The translations under genes and the position numbers were made by a program. Positions 21,757-31,041 of a stretch of DNA of 64,000 nucleotides are shown here, in pieces; positions within the stretch are counted from its first letter, which is position 1, and each line of letters starts with the position of its first letter. Source of the stretch: Cafeteria roenbergensis (Eukaryota; Sar; Bigyra; Bicosoecida; Cafeteriaceae); the NCBI GenBank assembly GCA_008330645.1, contig VLTN01000039.1:62001-126000 (forward strand), read 5' to 3'. The notes under the pieces were generated by a model. The model was not told the origin of the DNA and did no database searches. It saw only the letters and a program-made list of their open reading frames with translations.

Positions 21757-22410
21757 ATGTCAATCGCCGAGCCAGACTTTGCGGGCCTCATCGCCAGGCT
21801 CGACGCGCTGCCAGCGGAGCACGGCGCGGACGCCATTCTCCCGTGTGTGAGGCACCAGCAGCTCTGCGCCTGCTCGCCCCACTGGAGGCCCGCGCGGGCG
21901 ACTGCGCGCCATCGCGGCGGACGCTCGTCGAAGCTGGGCGCCTCATGCCGATGATTTGCCGCCCTGCATGCCTCCCAGCGCCGTCCGCAGTTTTTTGCCA
22001 ACGCGGTGCAGGCCCCGAAGCTCGCCGCGAGCAGGCGGTCCGCGGCGGCCAGCGCTGGCTCGGAGGCAGAGAGCGCGTTCGCCGGCGGCGGGGAGCTCGG
22101 CGCCTCCCTGAAAACGCGATCGGTCATGGTCGAGCGCGCGCGAGCCCGCAGGCGTGCCAAGGCCTCCGACGCTGAGCGAGTCCCCGCAGACAGTGCCTCC
22201 TCGGCGCCGGCAGCGCCCGCGGCGTCGCTCGCCGGCGCCTTGCGGTCCCACCTTGCGCCGGCCATCGGGCCGCGGCCTGCGCTTGCAATGTGCGCCGCCA
22301 CGATGGCCGAAGTGGACGCACTCGCAAAGTCCCTGGGACCGGAGGACGCGGAGGCGCTGCTGGCGGCCATCGACGCCCGGCTGGCAGCCATTGAGGAGGC
22401 TGCCGCGTGA
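21757..22410 (+). CDS. Small protein of unknown function
   Basis: Two exons, 21757-21846 and 21991-22410, give 169 residues. The intron (144 nt, GTGAGG...CCGCAG, phase 0) contains an in-frame stop, which supports its being spliced. The product starts MSIAEPDFAGLIARLDALPA and after the junction reads FFANAVQAPKLAASRRSA. A helix rich in Arg and Ala follows (VMVERARARRRAKASDAERV), and the C-terminus is a short amphipathic coiled coil (EVDALAKSLGPEDAEALLAA). There is no membrane segment, signal or known motif. The codon pattern (strong G/C at third positions) and the splice signals argue for a real gene. The frame stays open upstream of this ATG to 21481, so the start could be earlier. Confidence 0.5.
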
Positions 22411-23090
22411 CCACCTGCCCCCGCCCGGCGGTCGCCCAAAGTTTCGCCCGGCAGGGCTGCTCGGCCGCGCCGCCCCTGCCAGCGGGGCCCTCTTGCGTTC
22501 CATGTGTAGTTTCGTGCGTGTGTGTGCCGCGCCTATGTCAGAGACCTTCAACTCCGCCGAGTGGCGGCGCGAACCGAGCAGGTCCCGGCGCACGCCTCGC
22601 CCACGCCCTCACCCCACCCCCCGCCTCTAGCCAACAGCGGCAACAGGGCATGCTGGAGCGCGCCTGCCCCTCCGCAACGGCTTGCGCACGCACACCGCGA
22701 GATTGGGTTCAGAATCCGTGACGTTCTGGATCGAGCGCTGCCGGCCGCAGCGCCGAGCCACAGCAAACCTGCCTCTTCGGCCAGCGGGTCGCGCAGACAC
22801 CGCAACGGGGAGGCAGGGCCCGGCCAGGGGCGGCGCTGGAGGCGCAACTTGGCGGCTGGCAGCAGTGCAAGTGGCGGAGGCGGCCGGCGGGGGCGTCGGC
22901 GAGCGGCGGCGCGCGACTCGCGGTGTCCGGTCATCGGCGGGGTTGCAGAGCAGGGCGACCGGTCGCCCGCGTGCGTCACGCTCGCCCCAGCACCCACGCC
23001 CAACCGGCGCAGAGGGGCCCCGGCAACCGGAGCCTCGAGCGTTGCGTCTGCGAAGCACTAGGGGCCAGCCGGCCGACCCTGTCGTGAAGC
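22411..23090. other. Gap between two tandem plus-strand genes
   Basis: 680 bp holding the 3' flank of the small gene and the promoter of the IQ-motif gene. Open frames present but without recognisable domain, so no gene is called. Confidence 0.45.
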
Positions 23091-26000
23091 ATGTCAGGCG
23101 CCAGACCGCTCACGCTCAAGGAGCGAATGGCGCAATTCCAGAAGTCCGCCGCCGGAAGCGCTGCCAAGCCCGCGGCGCCGGCTGTGGGCCGCCCCGTCCG
23201 GCCGATGGCGGCGAGGGAGTCCCCTGCCGCTGCGTCCCCCGGTCCGGTCTCCGGCGCGGCGACGGGGTCCCCTTCGGCTGCCCAGCCTCGGATCCGCAGG
23301 GCCACCCTGGCTGAGCGGCCCGCCGCCCGCGCTGCGCCGGCAGCGGCCGTGGCTCCGCGCCGCAACTCCGAGTCGGAAGGAGACCCCACCCCGCAGCCAG
23401 GGGCGCCACGCTCCGCGCGCGGGAGCGAGGCTGGGCCGCCAAAAACGGCAGTGACCCCAGCTGCAACCCCTCGGCGGCCCCCTGCGCCGGCGCAGCCCCA
23501 CGCCGCCCCCGAGGCAGCTGGCACCCCGCGCCGGGGTGTCCTGGCGGCGTCCGCAGCCAAGCGAGCGGCGGAGGCGTCGAGCGCTGCTGGGGTGGCGGCA
23601 GCGCCGCGCACCCCTGTCCCGCCCGCCGACCGGCAGCGCGCCCAGGCCCCCCGCACTCCGGCCGCGGCCCCGACGCCGTCCCCCGCCCCCGCGGCGGGCA
23701 GTGGCGCCGAAGGCCCCGAGTCTCTGGACACGGCCGCGCTTGCGCGCGCTGGCGGCTTCCGCACCGTCAAGGACGTGATCAAGCACATCGAATCCATCGG
23801 CCAGCAGCGCATGGGCCGCCTCAACGAGAGCGCCAGCGCCGTGCAGGGCGCAGGCAAGCGGGGGGTGTTCCGCATCAAGATGTCGGCCCGCACGCTCGCC
23901 GACGCCTTCGTCGAGGGCCTAGGGGACATCGCGACGGCCACCGCCACGGAGCTCGCGGGGGCGTTCGGGCGATGCGAGCGGGCGGTTTCGCGTGTGCCCG
24001 AGGGCCAGCTGGGCGCGGAGACGTTTCTCTCGCACGCCCGCGAGGCGCTGCTGGCGCTGCAGGAGGAGGAGGCGAAGCGCGCGCTTGTGAAGCGGGGGCG
24101 GCTGGCGGCGGCGCGGCGCTCTGCCGGGGGCGCCAGAGGCCACGCCGCTGCTGGGGCGGACCATGCGGCGGCGGTGGCGGCGGAGGAGGGGGGGCAGGGG
24201 GAGGCGTCGGAGGCGGAGGCGGAGGCGGAGCCCGAGCTCGGCTCGCTCGAGGCTGCGCTGTCGCTGGCGGCGCTGCGGCGGGACAGACGGGCGGCGGCCA
24301 TGGATGCCGCCAGCTCTGCCATCGCCAGGAGCTACCGCTCTGCGCAGCAGCGCGCTGAGCTGGCGGCGGAGACGCTGGCGCCGGTGGTGGCTGAGGCTGT
24401 TGCCGCCGTGGAGGGCGCGACTGCGACCGAGCTGGGAGGCTTGATGGTACGCGTTCGCACAGCTCTGCTGCTGGTGCGGGCCGGCTCTGCCGCCGCCCGG
24501 CGCCGCATGCTCACGAGGGTGGGCTCGTCGCTGCTGCCTGCGGGATCCAAGTTCGAGGAGGCGCTGCGGGAGCACGAGGGTGCCTGCTCTCGCTGGCGAA
24601 AGCAGCGGCGGGACGCGCGACGCAAGGCCGCTGCTGCGGCGAGGGCCAAGGCAGACGCGGACGCCGCCGCGGCGGGTGGCAGCGCGAGTGGCGCGGACGA
24701 CCCGACGCCGGGGCAGCCGGCCGGTGGTGCTGGTTCTGGCGCAGCTGCTGGCGGCGGCGGCGGCAGTAGCCGAGCCCAGAGCAGGGAGGGCGATGCCAAG
24801 GAGGATGCCGACGAGGAGGAGGAGGAGCAGGAGGAGGAGAATGTCTTGCTAGGCTCCACCGGCAGCGGGGGCAGTGTGGCCGTTGACGAGGCGGGGCAGC
24901 CCAAGCCAGCGCCGCAGCCGACAGACCCTGCCCTCGTCCCCCGAAAGGGCCGTCGGCGCGGCGCGAAGGGCTCCGCGGACAGGGTGGAGGCGTGGTTCGG
25001 TGCCCAGGTCGACGTCGACATCTCGCTCGGCGGCGGCGGCCACGCGCCCTCCGACCCGGCCGGCGGTGGCACCGACGGCGGAGAAGCGTCTGCCGAGGCC
25101 GCCGCCGCCGGCAGAGCCCACGCCGTGGAGGCGCGGGCCAAGGAGGTTGCTGCCGCGGGGGGTGTCTTCCCCAGCCTCTTCGCCGTGGCGCGGCTCGCGA
25201 GGGCAGCGGCGCGCGTCCGCGCCGCTCAGCTCTCGGCCAGCCAGAGCTCTGTGCGAGCCCTCTTTTCGCGGTTTCGCGGGAGAATGTCGGCGCAAGCCGA
25301 CGTGCTCGGGGAGCAGGCCGCGCATGCGACGGAGTCAATCGCGACGGTGCAAGACGCGGAGCTCGCCGACACGCTCGAGGTGGTGCGAACTTGCGTGGCG
25401 CTGCTAGGGAGCTTCCGGCTCAGCCAAGCTGGCTTCGTCAGCCGGGCCAACGCCGTGCTCGGGGTGGACGCGGACCGGGCGGAGGGCCAGGACCCGTTCG
25501 GCCCCGCGGGCGAGGCGCGGTTTCGCATCAAGTACCCGCCGGAGATCGTCACGCTGGCGGAGCGCCGTGCCGGCGCGCGGATGGGGTACCTGGAGGAGCG
25601 GCAGCGGGTGCTGGCCGGGTGCTGGCGCGGCTACACGAGCAGGCTGGGCCGGCGAGCCGCGCAGTGCGGGCACGCCGCGGCGGGCCTTGTGCTGGATCGC
25701 GTGTGCTCCGCTGGCGACAGGTCCGCGGAGGAGGAGGTGGACAGCGTCCTGCGCCTCCTGCTCCTCACGCCCCGGACGCCTGCCAGCATGAGGGGCATGT
25801 CCGGGCCGGCGGCGGCGCGCCTCACCGCGCCTCGAAAGCCGAGTCTGCGCGTGGCAGCCATGCCGCCGGCGGGTCCGATCCCGGCACAGGTGGCTGAGCG
25901 CCTCAGCGCCGACTCGGCAGCGCTGCCCGCGCCCTTTGCGCGGGAGTGGGTTCTCCGGTGCGAGGCTGCGCTCGCCTCGGCTGAGGCAGAGGCGGCCGCG

Positions 26001-26801
26001 GCGCGGGAGCGTGTCGCAAGCATTCGCCGCGCACACAGGCGGCGCTTCGCAGGGAAGCGGCCCGGCGAGGCCGACGCTGCGGCTGCTGCAGAGGAGGGCG
26101 ATGATGGTGATGATGATGATGAGGAGGAGGAGGAGGGCGCGGGAGGCTCAGGCGCGCTGACCCGCGCGGCGAGCGTCTCTGTGTCGGCGGACGCCGTGGT
26201 GGCTGCGGCGCGCGCCGCGCTGGCTGGCCTGGGTTCCGATGTGCTGGCGGCAGCTCACGCGGCCGACAAGGAGAGCGACGAGGCTGCGGAGGCCGCCGCC
26301 GAGGCTGCCGCCGCTGCGGGGGTCGCCTCCGACGGCGAGGCGGAGGCCTCTGGGAGCCCGTCTGAGGAGGCCGTGGCCGCTGCCGCGGCTGCCTCCAAGC
26401 GGGCCCGGGAGGCGGCTTGGCGCGCAAGCGCGGCGTGGGTGGCGGTGGGGCTCTGCCCGGCCGACGTCCTGTCGGCGGCGAGGGCGGCGCTTGAGGCCCG
26501 GCTGGCCCACCTCGGGGCAACGGCGGTCGTGGTCCAGCGCTGGGTGCGTCGCTGGCGGCAGCAGCGGTCCACGGCCTCCGAGGCGATGGCTGAGCTTGTG
26601 GCCGCGACCATCTCAGAGTTCCAGCGAGCGCTGGACCGGGAGCTCGAGATCCTGTCAGCGCGCGCAAAGAAAGCGGTGGCCCGCGTGGAGAAGCACAAGG
26701 GTGAGCGGTGGTTCTTGGACGCGCTCAATGGGCGGCTCAAGGACATGAATGGCGACGGCGTGGCCGAAGCCGTCGCGGCCTCGGCCGCAGGGCCGGAGTG
26801 A
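23091..26801 (+). CDS. Large Ala/Arg/Glu-rich protein with C-terminal IQ motif; unrecognised family
   Basis: A single exon of 1236 residues (MSGARPLTLKERMAQFQKSA). The KERMAQFQ start is a short helix seen at the N-terminus of various cytoskeletal proteins of protists. A Pro/Ala-rich stretch leads to a folded-looking region at 220-350 (VKDVIKHIESIGQQRMGRLN; RIKMSARTLADAFVEGLGD). Several helical blocks of about 100 residues follow, separated by Gly/Glu-rich linkers; three of them share the pattern of a run of Ala/Arg helix, VxxAxxxATAxELxGLxxR. This suggests a spectrin-like or otherwise repeated helical unit. Near residue 1143 lies an IQ motif, VVVQRWVRRWRQQR, which should bind calmodulin or a centrin. 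The C-terminus is a coiled coil ending GERWFLDALNGRLKDMNGDG. A cytoskeletal scaffold is the best inference. Confidence 0.7.
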   Translation: MSGARPLTLKERMAQFQKSAAGSAAKPAAPAVGRPVRPMAARESPAAASPGPVSGAATGSPSAAQPRIRRATLAERPAARAAPAAAVAPRRNSESEGDPTPQPGAPRSARGSEAGPPKTAVTPAATPRRPPAPAQPHAAPEAAGTPRRGVLAASAAKRAAEASSAAGVAAAPRTPVPPADRQRAQAPRTPAAAPTPSPAPAAGSGAEGPESLDTAALARAGGFRTVKDVIKHIESIGQQRMGRLNESASAVQGAGKRGVFRIKMSARTLADAFVEGLGDIATATATELAGAFGRCERAVSRVPEGQLGAETFLSHAREALLALQEEEAKRALVKRGRLAAARRSAGGARGHAAAGADHAAAVAAEEGGQGEASEAEAEAEPELGSLEAALSLAALRRDRRAAAMDAASSAIARSYRSAQQRAELAAETLAPVVAEAVAAVEGATATELGGLMVRVRTALLLVRAGSAAARRRMLTRVGSSLLPAGSKFEEALREHEGACSRWRKQRRDARRKAAAAARAKADADAAAAGGSASGADDPTPGQPAGGAGSGAAAGGGGGSSRAQSREGDAKEDADEEEEEQEEENVLLGSTGSGGSVAVDEAGQPKPAPQPTDPALVPRKGRRRGAKGSADRVEAWFGAQVDVDISLGGGGHAPSDPAGGGTDGGEASAEAAAAGRAHAVEARAKEVAAAGGVFPSLFAVARLARAAARVRAAQLSASQSSVRALFSRFRGRMSAQADVLGEQAAHATESIATVQDAELADTLEVVRTCVALLGSFRLSQAGFVSRANAVLGVDADRAEGQDPFGPAGEARFRIKYPPEIVTLAERRAGARMGYLEERQRVLAGCWRGYTSRLGRRAAQCGHAAAGLVLDRVCSAGDRSAEEEVDSVLRLLLLTPRTPASMRGMSGPAAARLTAPRKPSLRVAAMPPAGPIPAQVAERLSADSAALPAPFAREWVLRCEAALASAEAEAAAARERVASIRRAHRRRFAGKRPGEADAAAAAEEGDDGDDDDEEEEEGAGGSGALTRAASVSVSADAVVAAARAALAGLGSDVLAAAHAADKESDEAAEAAAEAAAAAGVASDGEAEASGSPSEEAVAAAAAASKRAREAAWRASAAWVAVGLCPADVLSAARAALEARLAHLGATAVVVQRWVRRWRQQRSTASEAMAELVAATISEFQRALDRELEILSARAKKAVARVEKHKGERWFLDALNGRLKDMNGDGVAEAVAASAAGPE

Positions 26802-27452
26802 GCCAGAGGCCGAAGTCTTGGGCAGGCAGGGCCCGGCTGCCGTGCGCAGCGCATGCCAGCTGGGTTTCTCATTGGCAACAAAATGGGCGCGCGTCTGCCC
26901 GAATTGAGGGGTGATTTGACTCCGTTCGTGGATTTCGGCGTCCAGTATCTGCAGAGGGTATTTGCGAAGCGCAGCTCTCCCAAATCTCTCCCGCGAGTCT
27001 GCTAGCGCCCCGTGGCCACAGCGGCAGCCACGCGCCCTTCACTCGCTGGGCCTTGCGCCGCCCCGCGAGCGCGCAACGAACAAGCAAGTCCCCCCAGCCC
27101 ACCACCACAAGTGCCCGACATGCGCGGCCAGCCTCGCTCTGTTCTTCGGTTGTGCGTGCTAGCCGCATGCGCTGCGCGGACGGCCCATGCGATCGGACAC
27201 GCAGCCGCGAGCAGCCACGGCGCCACAATCAGACACACAAAGACACATAAAACGAATCCGTGCGCAGGCACACCCGGTGCCGTCGCCGCCGCGCTGCCGT
27301 GCGGCAGCGGCACCACAATGGAGGGCTCGCCGAGGAAGCGGGCCAAGGGGGGAGGGGACCGAGGAAGGCCAGGTCGCCATGAGCGGCTCGCGGAAGAGAG
27401 GGCAGAGGCGGCGGCGTCGTTCGAGCGCGCCTGGGCTTGAAGCAACGGCCAA
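26802..27452. other. Tail-to-tail gap between IQ-motif and CNOT10 genes
   Basis: 651 bp of convergent 3' flank, with A/T-richer patches near 26890-26960 and 27220-27260 (ACACACAAAGACACATAAAA). No gene seen. Confidence 0.5.
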
Positions 27453-30400
27453 TCAGCGCTGGCGCGCCGCGGCCTGCTGCGGGTGTTGGTGCTGGCGAGT
27501 GCCGCCTGCCGCCGCTGCAGTGACGGTGACGGGGGCGATGCCTCGGGCAAGGAGGTCCCGCGTGTCTGCCGCGAAGCCTAGCTGGGTGACGAAGGAGGAC
27601 ACGGCGCGCGCCTCCATGGCGAGGGGGTTTACGGTCAGAACCTCGCGGACGGCCGAGGCGGCCTCCGCGCTGCGGCCGCTGAGGGTGTTTGCGATGGCGA
27701 GGTTGACGAGGATGGCTGGGCGGCCCTCCGCGCGCGGAGAGGTGTGGGTGCCCACGCCCTCCGGCGCCTCGGTCACGGCGAGGATGTCCGCCGCCTCCTT
27801 GGGCCTGCCCAGGCGGCAGAGCGCCTCGGAGGCGTAGAGGCGGCTCATGTACCACCAGTGGAAGAGGCCGGGCGAGCGGCTGCCGGTGGGCTCGGGCCTG
27901 GTCTCGGTGGCTACCTGGTTCGTGAAGCGCAGGGCCGCGACCGGGTCCTCCAGGCACAGGCAGACGTAGGCCAGCTTGGTGAGGGCGGCCGCCCGGGTGT
28001 TGCGCCAACCCGAGGAGGCGGCCTTGACGCTGTTGCTGGCTGCCCGGGCGGCGGCCTGCGCGGCTGGGGTGCTCGCCTCGCCCTCGGCCACCTCGCCGAC
28101 GGTGCCGACGATGGGAGGGGGCATGATCGCGACGGCTGTCGAGGCCGGCAGCAGGCAGAGCGCGTTCTCGAGACAGGCCCGCGCGTACTGCAGCGATGGG
28201 GCGTCCGGCTCCACCGGGCTGGCCTGCACTCCCGGGGTGGCGGCCTGAACCGCGGCTGTCGCGGCCGGGTCCTTCGTCTCGGCGCCGTGGCCCGCCTGCG
28301 CGATGGAGCGCATGGCCAGCTGGTCTCGCATGGCCGGCTCAGGGCACGTCCTCGGCTCCGAGGTCAGAAGCATGCGCTGGGCAGAGCCCTCCCCAAACAC
28401 CGCGCGGACCACACCGGCGCCGGCCCAGCACATGTCGCGGTCCCGCCCGATGGAGTCGCCGGCGGCGCCGCGGCTCGAGGCAGCCGCGGCAGAGCCCCCG
28501 GCAGGGCCGGAGCGCACGGCCTCCACGGCAGCCACTGCGTCCGGGCCGAGCATGCTGGAGGCGCCCTCGAGGTGTGCGGCCGGCTGGATGGTGGCGGCAG
28601 AGCCGGGGGGCACGGTCCAGACGTCGCCGATTCGACCCGGGACCGCGCCCGCCGCGGTGCTGGCGCGGCACTGCTCGTGGTACATGATGCAGGCCTCAGC
28701 CAGGCGGACCCAGAGGCGGGGGCGCTGACGGAAGAGCATGACGGCGCGGCGCAGGTGGGAGAAGGCTTCCAGGGGGCGGCGCCGCAGGAGCGCGACGATG
28801 CCGGCGTTGAGCAGGAGTTCCCGGCGCGGGGGCGGCAGCCGGGGGCGGAGGCCGTGGCCGAAGCGCGCGTTGCCGGGGGCGCCGGGGCTGATTGCCGCGA
28901 GGGTCGCGTCGTCAGCCGCAGAGGCGCCGGCTGCACCAGAGCTGGCTCTCTTGAGGGCGTCGGCCGCCGCGACGCTGGACGAGATGGCGCCAGCTGCCTC
29001 GGCCTCTGCGTCGCCGCAGGCCGCCAGGGCGCGGTAGAGGAGCGCTGCGGCAAGGTGGAGGCGGCCGGCGCGGGCGTGAACGACGGCGAGGTTGCCGAGG
29101 TGCACCGGCCTGCTCAGGGTCAGCGGCGGCACCGGCCAGGCCGCGGACGACAGAGGGCCCGCCGGCGAGGCGCCGCCTGCACGGGAGCTGGCCGCCGCCG
29201 CTGCCCCGGTCGGGCTGCGCTCTGCCGCCATGCTCTCGGACACGCTGTAGCCCTCGTCGAGCAGAGCCACCGCGTCATCCGTGCGGCCGCTGATGACTGC
29301 GAGGCGCGCCCGACACACGAGCATGGCCAGGCGCTGCGGGAGAGGGAGGCAGTCGGTGCCGCCGCCGCCGGGGGAGCCGTCCTCGACGTCGCCCTGTACC
29401 CTGGGCAGCACCATGGGGCAGGCGTCCAGTCCGTCGATGGCCAGCGCGCCGTCAGCGAGGGCGGCCCCAGCCTCGAGGACCTGCTCTCTCCAAGAAGCCA
29501 CCGACGCCCGCAGCTCCTCGGCCGCCGTGGTCGTGTCGTTGGCGGCCAGGGCGAAGCGCGCCTTGAACAGGTGCAGGGTGAAGTGGAACGCGCCGCAGAG
29601 CGCCGACGCCAGCCGGCGAGGGTCCGCCGACGTCACCACCTCTGCGCTGGAGAGCACCCCCGGGTTGATGGGGATGGGGCGCGACGCGTCTGCCGCCTTG
29701 GCCGCTGCATCCGACGCGGCGGCCGCGGCGGCGGCGGCGTCAGCGGCCGCGGGCTTGGCAGCCGCGTAGCGCGCTCTCGCTGCCTCAATGATGGCGATGA
29801 GTGAAGAGCGGTTGTTGAACGCCAGCTTGCCCTGCAGGTGCCGGAAGATACGGTTCGCGGAGGAGACGACTGCGCGCGTGACGCTGTCCCCGGCCGCTGC
29901 TCCCTTGTACGTGTGGATGTACACCTCGAGAAGGAGCGTGGTGAGCCGAAGGGCCACGCCGTCGTCCGTCTTGTCGATGGAGGAGAACATGCCCTCCAGG
30001 AGCTGGCCCGCGTGGGCAAATCGCTCCTGGCCGAAGAGGAGCGTCGCCTGGTTCAGCAGGAGCACGAGGCGCTCGTGGGTGGCAACAGCCACGCCCGTGG
30101 CGGAACTGGACTCGCCCGAGCTGCGCGGGCGACGCAAGCACGACACAGGCAAGAGGGCCGCGGGCAACGAGTGAAACACAAGCAGCAGCCACGCAGTCGC
30201 GCTCAAGGGGCCCGCCCGTGCGGGGCAGCGGCCCGGGCAAGGCGGGATGCGCCGGCAACTTGCGCCCGGAACAGGCAGGCTTGGCTTGCGGCGAACCGGC
30301 CCGCGCGCCAGCCAGCCCTCGCCGGCTCACCTCAGGTAGCGGTCGAGCGTGCTGATCTCGCGAAGCAGCTGGTTCGCGCTGGTGCAGCCGCCAAGCGCGA

Positions 30401-30925
30401 ATGTGGTCAGCGCAATGTTGTGCAGGACGCGAAAGTCGGCGGGCTTTTGGTGGTCTCCGCCAGTCTGCAAGGCCAGGGACACGCGAGGGCCGGGCGGCAC
30501 TGGCGAGACGCTCCCGGCGAGCAAGCTAAGTCGCCCCCCAGCAGGGGGCTGCGGCCCTGGCCAGCCGCAGCCAGCGCCGGGGAGGGAGGGCGGCGGCGAG
30601 CGAGGGCGATTTCGCTGGGAGGCATTGCTTGCTCGAGGGGCGCGGGTCCAAGCGCGAGTGGCAGCGCGCTCACCGACTCCAGTCGCAGCCGCTGAAGGGA
30701 CGAAAGGCATGCCTTGAACTCTCCATTGCTGCATCGGCGCGCAGGCGGGGCAGCGCAGCTCGGAAGGGGCGGGCGGAGGTGAAAGGGGCAAGCCCTCGGC
30801 AAACACACTCGGCCGTCGGCAGCGACGCATCCGCCCACAGCAGCGCAGGCTGCGCCCAGAGACGGGCCGGCTCACGTAAACCGAGCGTGGGCCAGCTCAG
30901 CATCGTCCTGAGCACCGGCGCTCAT
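27453..30925 (-). CDS. CNOT10: CCR4-NOT complex subunit 10
   Basis: Four exons: 30925-30876, 30728-30674, 30464-30331 and 30120-27453, encoding 968 residues (human CNOT10 has 744). The first three small exons join to give MSAGAQDDAELAHARFTNGE, then FKACLSSLQRLRLES, then HNIALTTFALGG, which align with the N-terminal TPR start of CNOT10. Phases 2, 0 and 2 all match. Exon 4 contains LLNQATLLFGQERFAHAGQL, the central TPR LGNLAVVHARAGRLHLAAAL, the RLWVRLAEACIMYHEQ element and ARACLENALCLLP, all characteristic of the family in the same order. CNOT10 with CNOT11 forms a peripheral module of the CCR4-NOT deadenylase, which shortens poly(A) tails in the cytoplasm. Ala/Ser-rich loops account for the extra length. 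It lies only 116 bp downstream of the BEACH gene on the same strand. Confidence 0.88.
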
Positions 30926-31041
30926 CACGCGCGCAGCAGTTTGGACGGACTCGTGCGCGCAGTGTGCAGGCCGGCTGAGGCCGAGAGATATTGTGGGTGG
31001 AGCAAACATCGCTTGCGGGAATCCAAACTTGTGGCCGGGGT
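30926..31041. promoter_or_regulatory. Short gap between the BEACH-WD40 and CNOT10 genes
   Basis: 116 bp between the stop of the BEACH gene and the CNOT10 start on the same strand. It must carry the 3' end of one transcript and at least part of the promoter of the next, or the CNOT10 promoter extends into the last BEACH exon. Confidence 0.4.

Noticed and set aside
22700-22735. GGTTCAGAATCC, resembling a tRNA T-loop
   Set aside because: The loop spacing is wrong and there is no matching acceptor or anticodon arm.
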